DNA of 64,000 nucleotides from Vitellaria paradoxa (GCA_019916065.1 CM034243.1:31832147-31896146); one strand, 5' to 3'; shown: positions 46,071 through 57,444, counted from the first letter of the stretch. A program made the numbers and translations. The notes: generated from the sequence alone by a model not told the origin.

Positions 46071-46309
46071 TGGTATTTTGAAGAATAATTGGGGGTGCTT
46101 TGGCATTTTTCTTAAATATTTTACACCCAATATTATACCATTAACATATATCTTGCACCCACGATACACACGTGTATCTATACTGATACACTATAATACT
46201 AAAATGATGTATTTTTCTTTTTTTTCTCTCCTTCACCCTGATTCGACGTGGCATAACTCTTTATTTTTCATTCTTTTTTTTTTTTTACAGAATTTTGATT
46301 TTATTTTTA

Positions 46310-46800
46310 AAACAACTTCCCCTCTCTCTCTCTCTGGAATGAATAATAATAAAACTTTATTAAAAAATAGTTACACTCTCTCTCTGCACAATTCACCTGC
46401 CTATCAGTTAAAATTTGCATAAAAAATAAAAAAGAAAAAAAAGTCACTCTTTCTCTCTCTACTTGGAATGTGTAATAATAAAAGCTCATTAAAAGAAATT
46501 TGCATTAAAAAATAAAAAATAAAAAGAAAACTAAAAAGTCACTCTCCCTCTTCACTGGGAATGTAAAATAATAAAAGCTCATCAAAAGAAGTATGCATTA
46601 AAAAATAGTAAAAGAAATAAAATATATAAAGCAAACTGAAAAAGTTACTCTCTCTCTCTCTCACATGGGAATGTATAATAATAAAAACTCATTAAAAGAG
46701 AGTCACACTTTCTTTTGGCATAGTACTCCCACCATCAGTAAAAGTTTATATTAAAAAAAGTCAAAAAATAAAAAAATAACAAGAAAACTAAAAAGTCAAG
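46310..46800. repeat. Degenerate tandem repeat, unit about 110 bp
   Basis: About four units each contain CACTCTCTCTCT, then TGGGAATGTATAATAATAAA, then GCTCATTAAAAGAA and an A-rich tail (starts near 46320, 46445, 46550 and 46650). The units drift in length and sequence, so it is an old minisatellite-like array rather than a fresh expansion. Confidence 0.7.
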
Positions 46801-47796
46801 ATTTTGTTCTTCAATCAGTAAAAAAAAGTGGGGTAGAAAAATACCAGTAATGATGTAGCGTGGGTAAATCATTAAACTCGACAAACCCTACCAGTAGTGT
46901 TGACCTGTGTGACGTACAAAATTGTATAATATTTTTTACAAACAAAATATAACTTTTAAATATATTATAAAATATTTTAACAAAGGTGCATAATTTTATA
47001 AAATAGTTATTGAATTATTTTTTATATTTATATTTTTTACTTGTGCCATTATTAGTAAGCTGATAAAGTTAATCAAAGTTGAGTTCCGGTATGAATACTA
47101 AAAGATCATATTTTACCAAATCTTGATTTAAAAATTAAAAATTGTTCTAGAATATATATTAAATTTTAAACTTATCAAATCAATCTAATCTTTTTTTTTA
47201 TTTCAAACTATTTATTAATTTTAATATACATTTTTATTTTTTAATTATTGACTCATTTTGCAAAATTAGCTTAAGTTGGAAATAAAATTAATCTTAATTA
47301 TATTAAAATAAAATTTTGACTAATTTTATAAAGAATGGCTCAAACTAAAAATATTTTTTTATTAATTTTTTATAAAAATAATTCAAATATTAAATATTAT
47401 TAATCAGATTTTCAACCAATGGTCAATATGACTAATTTAACTTTAAAATTAAACTTAAAAATAAATTACTATCTAATATTTATGCACTTTCAAGTTTAAT
47501 TAATAGTAGGCATTGTTTTTTGTATTCCCAATACAAAATATACTAAGAGTTATTATTATTAGAGAATTTTGATTTTAAATTTGATTAATATTCAGTTATT
47601 TTTTAATTATTTTTCAGACCTAATTATTATTTAAACATTTTTCTTTGTTCTTTTAAATTTAATTTCAAATATGTTTAAAATATGTAAAACTTACAACAAT
47701 AATAAATTAATAGGAAAGTATGTTCATTTTAAAAATCTATTAACTCACTTTTATCACACACTAGAAATTTGGTGACTACGCAAAAAAGAAAATTAC

Positions 47797-47827
<31 letters not shown>

Positions 47828-48044
47828 TATAGTTGTGGTTAGTTCTAATATTAGAAAAAAAAAAGTAAAAGAAGAAAGAGAATACGATGGACTGTGAGAG
47901 ACTTGCCCATGAGGGACTTTGCCTACGAGAAAGTGAAGTTGAAGGTAAAGCAGAGAAGTAATACCTTCCATCCCACATCGCCTGAGTCGTGGAAGAAAGT
48001 GGCACATTTATAATATTCGATATCAATATAGAACAACGCGTTTC

Positions 48045-48150
48045 AAAGCCGTGATGGCACTAGGTTCAGTGGGAACTCCAATGTTAAGCGTGCTTCAGTA
48101 AGGGAAGTACCAAGATAGGTGACCTCTTGGAAAATAGTTTACCAAGCCCA
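48045..48150 (+). repeat. 5S rRNA-like region in the 5' Cassandra LTR
   Basis: GGGAACTCCAATGTTAAGCG, TGCTTCAGTAAGGGAAGTAC and AAGATAGGTGACCTCTTGG parallel the plant 5S internal control region (box A GTTAAGCGTGCT, then the intermediate element and box C). It is diverged from genuine 5S at several sites and embedded in an LTR, so it is not a ribosomal gene. Confidence 0.85.
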
Positions 48151-48460
48151 AAACAGACAAATATTGTACTATATGGAAGCGGGTCATTACAAGTAGTATC
48201 AAAGTCAATGTCCAGTCAAAAGTGTGAGATCACGCGTATGCCCTGCGAGTAGGGACCTGCCTATGAGGGACTTTACTTGTGGGAGAGTAAAGAAGGGGGC
48301 CACGCAGGGACACGTGCCCTGTAAGTGGGAAGACTGAGAGACTCTACCTGTGAGCCAGAGGTGAAGTAGAAAAGCAATGCCTTCCATCCCACATCACCTG
48401 GGTCGTGAAAGAAAGTGGTATATATATAATATTCGATATCAATATAGAACAACGTATTTT

Positions 48461-48565
48461 AAAGCCGTGAAGGCACTGGGTTCAGTGGGAACTCCAGAGT
48501 TAAGCATGCTCTAGTGGGAGTAGTACCAGGATGGGTGACCTCATGTGAAGCAGCTTACCAAGTAC
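48461..48565 (+). repeat. 5S rRNA-like region in the 3' Cassandra LTR
   Basis: GGGAACTCCAGAGTTAAGCA, GGGAGTAGTACCAGGATGGG and TGACCTCATG keep box C and the intermediate element closer to the 5S consensus than the 5' LTR copy does. Confidence 0.85.
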
Positions 48566-49316
48566 AAAACGAACAATATTGTATTATATGGATGCAGGTC
48601 ATTACAGAGAATACTAAAAAAAAAATAAAAAGAATTACACAACTTTAATATTTATATATATATATAGGTAATATAAATTTATAAAAATATCTAAAATATT
48701 GAGTATTATTAATTGATTAAAAATTTTCGACATGACCAATTTAAATTCAAAATTATAAATTTTTCTAAGTAAAAAAATTACTCTTAGGCCTAAATAATAT
48801 TTAGGTATTTTTTTATTAAGCTTTACAACTATAATAAACTAATAAGTAAGTTTCATTTAAAAAAACTCAAGAGTTTACTTTTACACTATTGAAGATTACA
48901 TGTTACAACATATTGATTTTATAGATAAAAAAAAAAAAAGTGAAATTGTTGTCATATATCGTGGTGAGACAAAAGGAAGCAAAGATTTTATAATTAAAAA
49001 CAAAAATTATAGAAAAATGAAAAAATGTGATTGATTTAAAAATTTGTAAAAAAAAAAAATGTAGAATCATAAATATAAAGAGTGGCGCGCAGAATTCGGT
49101 AATAATTTTTTGTTTAATTTTATAAAAATAACTTAAAATTAAACATATTATACTATTGTACAATATGCTTTATAAAAAAAAGATGGTCAACTTGACCATT
49201 CAAATTTAAAATTAGAATTTAGAAAAGGAATTACTCCCAAGGCTAATTTAATTAAAAAATTTGTAAAAATAAAAAAATAGAATAGTAAATATAAAGAGTG
49301 TAGCATAGAATTTGAT

Positions 49317-49600
49317 CAGGGACGGAGGGAGGGGGTTAAGGGTGGCCATGGCCCCCTAAATTTAAAAAAAAATGCCATTTGCATATGTAAATTTTTGACT
49401 AAAAAAAATTTATACTATAGTTTTGGCCATCTTAGAATTTAAAAAAAAAAAATGGTTGATTTTAGTAGCAAAATATCATCAGTAGTGTATATAAATTTTT
49501 GGGTTTAAAAAATTTAGGTTATAGCCGATGTTCTTAAAATTTAATTATTTTTTCTTAATTGTTATATATAGTCTAAAAATTAAAAATCCAACTGATTGTA

Positions 49601-49639
<39 letters not shown>

Positions 49640-49708
49640 GTTATTTTTATTCAAAGCTATAATTTTTTTTGCCCTCCTAATTTAAAGTTTTGGTTTCGTC
49701 TTTGGAAT
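49317..49708. mobile_element. hAT-like non-autonomous element (CAGGGACGGA ends)
   Basis: The left end CAGGGACGGAGGGAGG, followed by GGCCATGGCCCCCTAAATTT, is mirrored by the right end (GCCCTCCTAATTTAAAGTTT, then TTTCGTCTTTGG). Flanks GAATTTGAT and GAATTGATA are similar but not identical. A (TA)n run lies inside (49604-49635). Confidence 0.45.
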
Positions 49709-50087
49709 TGATAATAATTTTTTATTGCTTATATAAAAATAACTTAAATTAAAAATATTATTATTAATCATGTGTTGTATTTTATAAAAGAAAATAAATA
49801 TGATCAATGTGACTAATTTAAATTTAAAATTACAATTTAAAAAATAATTACTATGAAACCTAATTAATATTTAGATATTTTTTGCATTTTTAAATTTTAA
49901 AAATACTAAAAGTTATTATTATGAGAGAAATAACTTTAGTATCATTTAAGTATTTGTTATTTGTGTTTTTTAATTTATTTGAAATATGTACATTTTACAA
50001 CTATATTGAATTTTTAAGGGAAGTGGACTCACTTGTAAAAACTCATGAATTTATTTCAATTTTTTAAAATTATATATCACAATTATA

Positions 50088-50090
<3 letters not shown>

Positions 50091-50135
<45 letters not shown>
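50091..50135. repeat. (TA)n microsatellite
   Basis: A TA run of roughly 45 bases, one of the longest in the window. Confidence 0.9.
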
Positions 50136-50139
<4 letters not shown>

Positions 50140-50329
50140 GAAATTGCAGTCATTTAGCAATATAGGATTAAAAAAAAATTTGTAAACAAAAAGAGAAAAG
50201 AGAAGAGAAGAGAAGAGAAGGAAAATGAATTAGGAGAGTGACACACAAGATTAGAATGAAAAACAATTGAAGAGAAAAATATATTATTTTATAGTAAATA
50301 GAAAAAAAAATATTATTTTACAGTAAATA

Positions 50330-50895
50330 TATGGGGTGTTTAGTATTGTATAAATTAGTATAAAATTTTAAATGTTATTATTTCATAATTTATATAATGA
50401 GTAGAAAATATAAATTTTATAGAAATTTGTATTGTTTTATACAGCTCAAACGAGACTATAAATGGATAGAAAAAAGGGTGTACATGAGTTGACTCGGTTT
50501 TGGATTAGACACGGTTTGGTCTCATACTTAATCCAAAACCGAGTCAATTTTTTTCGATTATTAAAATATGGACCCGAAACCAAATCAAACCAAGAATTTC
50601 GAGTTGGTTTAGCTTAGCTTTTGGTTTGGTTTGGTTCGAATTGGGTCAGATCTATTTTCAATTTAACTCACTTTGAATTGAGTCGGGTTGGGTCCATTTC
50701 AGATTGAATATATTAATTACACATTTATCATTTTGGTCACACATTTATCATCTAGGCTCTATTTGGAACTCTGGTATTTGTTGAAAAATATTAAAAAATT
50801 TCTAAAAGTTATTCACTTTTTATCTTACTGAAGTAATTATGAAATCATAATTTTTATCAAATTTTACTAATTTTTTCAATTCAAACACACTCTTA
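50330..50895. mobile_element. Two small MITEs around a GGTTTGGTTCGGTT-type repeat
   Basis: 50330-50460 (GGGGTGTTTAGTATTGTATA to CAGCTCAAACGAGACTA) and 50753-50895 (GGCTCTATTTGGAACTCTGG to TTCAAACACACTCTTA) look like family members. Between them lies AACCAAAC/GGTTTGGTT-rich sequence (50475-50700) of a style common in plant non-autonomous repeats. That sequence continues to about 51240. Confidence 0.45.
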
Positions 50896-51419
50896 TAAAA
50901 AAAAAAAAAAAAAGCAAATGAAGCAAATAAGTTCCATGATAAAAAACAAATATCAAGATAAATCACTTAAAAAAATAAAATTAACTAAAATCCAATGCAA
51001 TTTATAAATAAAACATAATATCACCAATGTTATTTACTTTTTATAATATTATATAATATTTATATATTATATTTTTCGGGTTGATTCGATTTGTGTTATT
51101 TTTAGTTTGAGTTGAGTTGAGAGATACTCAATTTAAGAATCGAACAAAAAAATATTAATTTATTAATTTTTTTTTATCTAAAACCAAATTGAAAATAATA
51201 TAGATGCGAAGCAACTCAAATCAAAATGAACAAATTAGTTTGAGTTTTGGGTGGTTATGTTTTTTTTTTTTTTTTTTCCACCCACCGGTAGAAAAATGTT
51301 AGGCGTTAATGAAAGAGGAAAAAAATTAAAAATTAAAAAAACGAACAAAAAAAACTGAAAATTATTTACTTTTTCTCGGTTCTCGCGCCAGGGAAAAGGG
51401 AGAATTCTCAGCTGAAGTT

Positions 51420-51880
51420 GCATATCCACGTGGAGTAACCATTTTGAAACGAAGAAGTAATGATAAATCTCGTGGATTAAGGCAAGGCCGTTGCGCTAAA
51501 CAACAAAAGTCTAGCAGGCAAGGTTACCGTAGGGTCCACTGAGCTGTTCTTGCGGCGGGTCACATGCACCTGCCATACCCCACTGTCCCCACAGGCGGGA
51601 CCCACCATGACGCTATACATGTTCGTTTGTACACGCATTATTGTTCTGGACGGCTCTGATTTTTCGCTCTGATCTCCCCGATCTGGTTGTGCCCAGCAGG
51701 TTTCAGTTGGACAGTGCATCATTGCACACACGTTGGCCACGTGCCGCGGTTTCGTGCGGTGGGATCCACCGTAGAATCCCCGCTCCCTCACTCTCTCGGT
51801 CCGGCTGACCCACTCGGCTCCCATTGAAGCCGAGTCGTACCTATTTGGTCGCTTTACTCCAACAGTCAAGTCAAACTATT
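51420..51880. promoter_or_regulatory. Isolated GC-rich island with two G-boxes
   Basis: A GC-rich segment stands out in AT-rich surroundings. CACGTG occurs at 51427-51432 and 51738-51743, the core of plant bZIP/bHLH binding sites. The minus strand is open for 130 codons (51869-51477), but the product shows no family signature and the openness may follow from high GC. It could be an orphan promoter or a gene-derived fragment; no adjoining gene is seen. Confidence 0.35.
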
Positions 51881-51949
51881 GCTTGGGTTTTTATTTTTTT
51901 ATTTTTTGGGTAAGTAACTATTGCTTGGGTTGCTTCTTCAGTTCGGTTT

Positions 51950-52087
51950 TTTTTGGGTGTGTTTGTGCAAAAAAATTTTTTCAATTTTTATCTCATTTTA
52001 TAAATTACGAATCTTCAACATTATCTCATTTTTTTATTAGTTTAAACGTCCCTTAATTATTGTTAAAAATTTAGTTTGTTTCTTTAG

Positions 52088-52118
<31 letters not shown>

Positions 52119-53040
52119 TAACTGATTTTACCAAAATTTATAATTTTCATCGTGCTTTTAAAAGTTTACAAGCGTATTAACATGTTTTAAGTAATTATAA
52201 GGGCGTTTAGAGTTATAAAAGTTGAGATAAAATATGATTTAAATTATTTTTTTGGTATTTGTGGTATAAATAAAAAATCACAAAAAATAGAGAAAAATAG
52301 TTTCATTCGAACGAATTTGGATAAAAATTTTTTAATTTCTCTGTCAAATCTTCTTAAAATTTGTAAAAATATTATCAAAATTTATAAAAACTTTTTATTG
52401 GGATTTGTTGATATTTATAAATTTATAAAAATTTACGAAGATTCATGTAGTTCAAGACAAAAAAAGTTTTGTTGAAAAATTATAGGGTTTTTCAATTTTT
52501 TTTTTATATTTTTTGATGCTTCAAACGGGCCTTACATAAAAAAAAATTAAAAAAAAAAAAAAAAAAACAAACAACAACAACAGCAACTAAGGCCCACTTG
52601 ACAAATCAACTTTTGGCAACCTTTCACAATTTTTTTTTTGTGTTGATACGTGTTAATTTTTGTAATTTTCATGTATTTATTGAAAATTTGTAAAAAGTTA
52701 AATAAAAATTAGGAAAATTTGAAAAAAATTAAAAATTTTATGTCTGATAATTTTGTTTTTATGTATTTGATAAATTTTTATAAAACATTTGAAAAAAATT
52801 CAACAAATTAAAGAAAATTGAACTTTTTTTTTTTAACCAATTCAGGCCCTAAGTTCAGGAAATGGCTAGTGGAAGGTGGATAAGGGGCTGTTTCGTTTCT
52901 CAAAAATTTTCAAAAAATTTTAAATAAACTTCAAAAGTTTTCAAATTCTTCCAATCAACTTTCGTCACGTGTCACTTTTATATCACATCAACACTCACTT
53001 TTGGTTTTTTAATTTTTTTAACACTCCAAACACCCCCTAA
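51950..53040. other. MITE-like fragments, no gene seen
   Basis: Contains TTTGGGTGTGTTTGTGCA to TTTAAACGTCCCTTA (51955-52055), GGGCGTTTAGAGTTATAA to CTTCAAACGGGCCTTA (52200-52535) and GGGGCTGTTTCGTTTCTC to CACTCCAAACACCCCCTA (52885-53039), all in the style of the small TTTGGAG-ended repeats. An ATT microsatellite lies at about 52088-52119, with long A and T runs near 52545-52567 and 53075-53093. Confidence 0.45.
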
Positions 53041-53338
53041 GGGAAGCCAAAAAAAAAAACTAAAAAAAAGAGTAGTTTTTTTTTTTTTTTTTTAAACTAG
53101 ATGCTAGTTAGTTGTTAAAAATTTATTTATTTTGTTTAGAAAGGGAAAAAATAATTTTTTATCAACTAACTTTTTAACTTTTTGTTAATTTGATATTTTA
53201 TCCTTCATGATTTTAAAAATTAAAATATAAGAGGATAAATTTAATCATTTTAAAAGAAAAAACAAAAAAGTTGAGTAGTGGCTTGTAATTTAAAGCCAAA
53301 TCACTGGCCACGCCCATTTCCCTATAATTTCTAATTCT

Positions 53339-53458
53339 ATCTTTGCTCGCGTCGAGCGTGGCTTGTAGCTCAATGGTTAAGAGCTTTTGTTGTCCGCTCA
53401 TGATTCGAGTTCGAGTCTTCTCCCTCCCCCTTATAAAAAAAAAATCTTTGCTCGCGTC
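53339..53458 (+). mobile_element. Very short tRNA-type SINE with perfect 15-bp TSD
   Basis: ATCTTTGCTCGCGTC occurs at 53339-53353 and again, identically, at 53444-53458. Between them lies a 90-bp insert (53354-53443). It begins GAGCGTGGCTTGTAGCTCAA, contains a pol III A box (TAGCTCAATGG) and B box (GTTCGAGTC) at tRNA-like spacing, and ends in a run of ten As after CCCTTAT. The combination of tRNA-like promoter, A-tail and target-site duplication identifies retroposition by LINE machinery. At 90 bp the body is very short, little more than a tRNA head plus tail. Confidence 0.9.
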
Positions 53459-53459
53459 A

Positions 53460-53890
53460 CCAAACACTCTGTTTGGATTGGTAGATTTGATTTCATTTGA
53501 TAAAAATTTTTACCAATTCCTATGTTTAAGATCAAAATTAAAATTTATCTATTGGATTTCATTTCATTTCATAATTTAAAATTTGTAATTTCTATATCAT
53601 TTGAAATTCAACTCAAAATAATAAAATTTGATGAGAATTCATTATTTTCTTAAATTATCTAAGTAAGTAGAAAAATTTATTTTCATATATCATATTTATC
53701 ATATTTTATTTTTTTTTCCACTGACATGGTTAAATGTGACTTTTTTTAAATCAATTCAATTTAATTCTTAAATTTAAACATGTATTTTAAATGCAAATTT
53801 TTATTTATTAAAAAAATAAAATCAAATTGAATCAATTATTTACTTTAAAATTAAATTAATTTTAAGAAAAAAATATTTTCAAACATAGCA
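53460..53890. repeat. Dispersed AT-rich repeat, relative of 20540-21040
   Basis: ATTTCATTTCATTTCATAA, AAATTTGATGAGAATTC, TTTTCATATATCATATTTATC and TTTAAATCAATTCAATTTAA have counterparts in order at 20740-20960. The 3' end of the segment mirrors its own start loosely, so it may be another copy of the element inserted in block Y. Confidence 0.6.
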
Positions 53891-53949
53891 TATATTTACC
53901 CGTAACTTTTGCATTCCTCCCTCGCTTCACATAGTCTCCTATCCAATTA

Positions 53950-54590
53950 AGGATGTCAAAACTACCTATACCTAACCGGAATCCGCTTCACCTATCCCAT
54001 TCGAGGAGGGTATAAGGATACTAATGATGGGGACAGAGATGGGTATAGAAATTTTAAGGTATTCCTCGAATAGGAACAGAGACGGATATGATAGTTTTCA
54101 CTCGATTACATACCTGTTTTAAATACTTATTTATTAATTTATATATATTTTTAATATTTTTTAATATATACAAAAATATATATTTAATATATATAATATT
54201 TATATTAATTTTAATATTTATTTTATATATATATAATATGTAATTTATAGTTGGTGTTATTTTTAACGGATAAACGGAGATAAGTACAAGGAATCCATTA
54301 CGAGCAACGATAGGTACAGAAAAAATTTTCATCCCCGAAGCAGGGAGGACGGAGACATAGAAAGGTATTACTAAATACAGGTGGGAGACATCCAATTCTA
54401 ATATAGTCACTTCCAGCACCAATTCCCAACTCAACGGCTGCCACTCGCATCCACAAACTACCTCATTCCTCTCATCTACCATCTTGGCAAGCACCCAACC
54501 CCCATAACCACTCCCCCGTATCAACGTCAATCCCTCACTCCACCTCTTAAACCCCTTTCAACGAATTTCTTTAAATCATACTTACTATAT
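53950..54590. other. Unassigned, repeat-like
   Basis: GGGGACAGAGATGGGTATAG and GAACAGAGACGGATATGATA are typical of a widespread style of plant low-complexity repeat. The segment 54400-54540 is C-rich without a recognised product. Confidence 0.3.
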
Positions 54591-55140
54591 ATTACTGGTG
54601 ATGATACAGTGATTTTGTAAGTCTCGTTCAAATCGCGAATAACGAATCCTCAGAAGGGGCAATGGGTTTCTGTCTTGACATATCGGGTCTAGTATTTGTC
54701 AAAGAAACTCCGACGCTCAAATTAGTAGGAATTCAATAACAATTTTGGCTTAGTGAGAATATCATACCTTACATAATTTGGTGAAGTTTTCTTCATATAT
54801 GCCCAAGCTTAGCGTGAAGACGGGAAGATAATAAGTGGGGATCACACCCATTATGGGCATGAATATTCTCCCATTCATGGGATACGTAGGGATCCCATTA
54901 TGTTATCTTTCAGTTGATGAGGATTGATGGACTGTAGACAAAATTATCGCTGGATGATTTGCAAAGGGGTGCTATAGTTTGCTCGAGACAATCTTATTGC
55001 GGTCTCATTTTAGAGATACTTGACTGAGTATCGATCGATCAGAACTTGGCTGCTCCGAACACACCCGACCGAGCATTACCCTGTTCGGAATCGTCCTGGA
55101 TGGCCGTTCACTTCAGGTGGCCAGCAATAGAGCCCATCAA
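54590..55140 (-). mobile_element. Probable LTR fragment
   Basis: Read on the minus strand, the text contains TTTGAGCGTCGGAGTTTCTT and CTCGGTCGGGTGTGTTCGGA, GC-richer than the surroundings. The GAGCGTCGGAGT motif is common near the 3' end of plant LTR retrotransposon LTRs. I find no partner LTR or coding region. The classification is from memory. Confidence 0.35.
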
Positions 55141-55595
55141 CTTTAATTACGTTGCGGCAAAACTGTTAACAAATGGAATATGGATATAACTATCAACTAC
55201 AAGTATTTTCAAACAAACACTAAAAATTATTGTTGCGTCAATGATGTAATGATCGAAAATACAATTACCATAATTTCATTATAGCAAAATATGCTTTAAC
55301 TAATCTATAAATGAAACTTGTTGCATGATCGGAAAGCAACTAGTTTCTTCAGCACCCCGGCCTTACCTCATTAAAATAGAACCAAATTGAGTTTTTTACT
55401 TAATCCGCCGTATTATCAATCTTAACCCTAATTGTAAATTAGTTTTAAATAATTACAAACTAGGAAATTATAAACATAAGCTATTCATATATAGGGGGCA
55501 TTTGGTTGGACAAAATCAACTAAAATTTATCAATTTTTACAAATTTTTTGTATTTCCTTTCAATTAAATTTTATCACATATTATTTATACATTAA

Positions 55596-55920
55596 GGGCT
55601 CATTTGGTTTGTCTTTCTGTTTTTTTTTCTGTTTTTGTTTTCTATTTTTTATTTTGAACTCATTTTTCATTTTACGTTTTTAAAAATAAAGAAAAAGCTC
55701 AAAATACATTTGATCATTTGTGTTTTTAAATTTTATTTTAGAAATAGAAAATAGATTTATATATAAAATAAAAAATAACAAAAAGTCGTTTTGAACATTT
55801 TTAATTCTAAATAAGAAAAATTTCAAAACAATAAAAATAATGTATTTTCTGTTTCTTTATTTTAAGATTTTTAAAACATAAAATGAAAACACAAAACAAA
55901 AAAATAAATCAAATGCTACC
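55596..55920. mobile_element. TIR MITE with TAA flanks
   Basis: The left GGGCTCATTTGGTTTGTC and right (inverted) GGTAGCATTTGATTTATT ends are inverted repeats. The arms (TCTGTTTTTTTTTCTG against AAACACAAAACAAAAAAATA) continue the pairing. TAA flanks both ends (55593-55595 and 55921-55923), as in PIF/Harbinger-type elements. Confidence 0.6.
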
Positions 55921-55923
55921 TAA

Positions 55924-56950
55924 ATTTTTATACTTTTAGTGTATTTTTTAACTAATCAAATACCTCTATAATTGTTAAGAAAGCAAATGAGAGGGGAAGC
56001 CAACCCGAATTTATACAAAGCAGGACGACCAGAGCAGGCAAAACTATACCCTTTTTAGAGGAAAAAAGGATGTCGCAAGGCAGATGTGTTTCCGTAATTC
56101 AAACGCGTGTGGGTATATAATTTGCATCAAACATATCATAAACATAAACGTTAAAACAGATGATAAATATATATCTTATATTCCTAAATATCGTAAGCTT
56201 AATCTCAACTTAGGATTTAGAATTTCAATTATAACACTTCAGTACTATATATAACTCAAATTTGTTACAACGTAGGCACTTTCTTTCCTTAATTTTTATA
56301 TGCAATTTTTCATTAACTAGCTAGCCATGTCATCGTTTTAGGAGGTAAAAATGTAAAACAACCATTTTTCATATTGCTATAGAATAGAACTCATTTCAAT
56401 CGGTTTATATATATTTAGGGTATAGTTAGTGCACAAAAATTAGTAAAAATCTCTAAAAATTTTTATTACATTTTTACCTTTTCAAAATTCAAAAAAAGTT
56501 AAATACTTTAAAAAAAAGTTGATAATTAGAATTCGCTTAATCAAATAGTAAAAATTTTTTTGTCATTCCCACCATAGACTCCCAAGTTACCGAATAACAC
56601 TCACTTTGACTATTTTTGTGGCGTCGAAGAAATCGTTCTAATTGATTGTAGAAACCGTTCCAACGAATTCAGACGGTTAATTTCCGTCCAAACGGTTTCT
56701 ATAATCCGTTTGGATAGTTCGTAAAGTAAAGAAATCATGACTACCTAAATTTTAAATCCGTTCAAACGAAAATTTAATCTGTCGGAATTGAATCTTACTA
56801 TTTATCACCAAAAAATACAGTTTAAGATGTGTATACTAAGCCTAAAAAATTTTCTCCAACCATATTTTTATCATTTTATCTCATTTTTTATTACTCAAAA
56901 CACACCCTTAATTTGTAATTGAGATGTTCAAATTCTATTAGTTTTTTAGG
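55924..56950. other. Intergenic, no gene seen
   Basis: AT-rich with MITE-like words (GTATAGTTAGTGCACAAAAA near 56420). A curious cluster of AACCGTTC/AACGGTTTC/AATCCGTT words at 56628-56790 includes inverted pairs, which may form a small hairpin. Confidence 0.4.
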
Positions 56951-57017
56951 GTGATTGTACTTTATTATACTAGCTTCAAAATATGTGACTCGGTTCTGTT
57001 CTCGAAAAACAAAAAAC

Positions 57018-57400
57018 ATGGATCTTCGGTGTTTTTTCTCCTCCTCCTTTTCTCCCTCTTTGTTGGGTCGTCATTCGCCGGCGAGGTCAACGTTGATGAA
57101 GACGTCGGGATCCGAAAGGTCGTCTGCAACGACCACCTGTTGAATGCCGACCACCACTTTAGGCTCTTCAAACGTAAATTTGGAAAGTCGCATGCGACTC
57201 CGAAGAAGCACGATTACAGGTCCTTGGTCTTCAAGGCTAACCTGCGTCGGGCTTGCCGCCACCAAAAGCTCGTTCCCTCGGCGGTCCACGGCGTCACTCA
57301 GTTCTTCGTTACGACTCTGGCTGAGTTCCGTTGGAATCACCTCGACAGTGAGGCAAACCCAATCGATGAGAGAGAAAGAGATGAGCGAAACATCTTTTCT
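57018..57400 (+). pseudogene. RD19-like (cathepsin F-type) cysteine protease, propeptide fragment only
   Basis: Papain-family proteases are made with an inhibitory propeptide. The reading GSSFAGEVNVDEDVGIR, then HHFRLFKRKFGKSHATPKKH, VFKANLRRACRHQKL and PSAVHGVTQFF...LAEFR matches the N-terminus and I29-type inhibitor region of RD19-like proteases (ERFNIN-like VFKANLRRA). The ATG at 57018 (MDLRC) is out of frame with the propeptide by an indel in the leader (CTCCTCCTCC tract). The sequence diverges after about 57380, before any catalytic cysteine. It is exon 1 only, so no protease can be made. GC content contrasts sharply with the flanks. Confidence 0.75.
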
Positions 57401-57444
57401 GAGTTCTCTCTCTCTCTTTTGTTATTTACTGATTTATCATTTAA

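Larger units (their letters stand above)
47878..48614 (+). mobile_element. Cassandra-type TRIM (LTRs carrying 5S rRNA-like sequence)
   Basis: Two direct repeats end in GTCATTACA at 48191 and 48606, and matching points lie about 415 bases apart. Each repeat holds a 5S rRNA-like stretch, the defining trait of Cassandra elements. Right after the first repeat is AGTAGTATCAAAGTC (48192 on), a decayed Met-tRNA primer-binding site. The 8-mer GAGAATAC occurs at 47878-47885 and again at 48607-48614, consistent with a target-site duplication. The 5' LTR begins within 47886-47893 (GATGGACTGTGAGAG). The 3' LTR begins near 48320-48340; its start is blurred by repeats of GAGGGACTTTGCC-type words. There is no coding capacity. 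Confidence 0.85.

Noticed and set aside
46310..46800. CRISPR-like repeat array
   Set aside because: Units are about 110 bp, degenerate and directly abutting without spacers; this is plant DNA. It is a minisatellite-like tandem repeat.
48045..48565. Functional 5S rRNA genes
   Set aside because: The two 5S-like stretches are diverged and sit inside LTR repeats with a primer-binding site, as in Cassandra elements.
51477..51869. 130-codon protein gene on the minus strand
   Set aside because: No domain, no conserved feature and no intron or promoter context. High GC alone can keep a frame open. Kept only as a GC-rich island.
53358..53428. A true tRNA gene
   Set aside because: A and B boxes are present, but the sequence does not close a normal acceptor stem, ends in an A-run and has perfect target-site duplications. 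It is a SINE.
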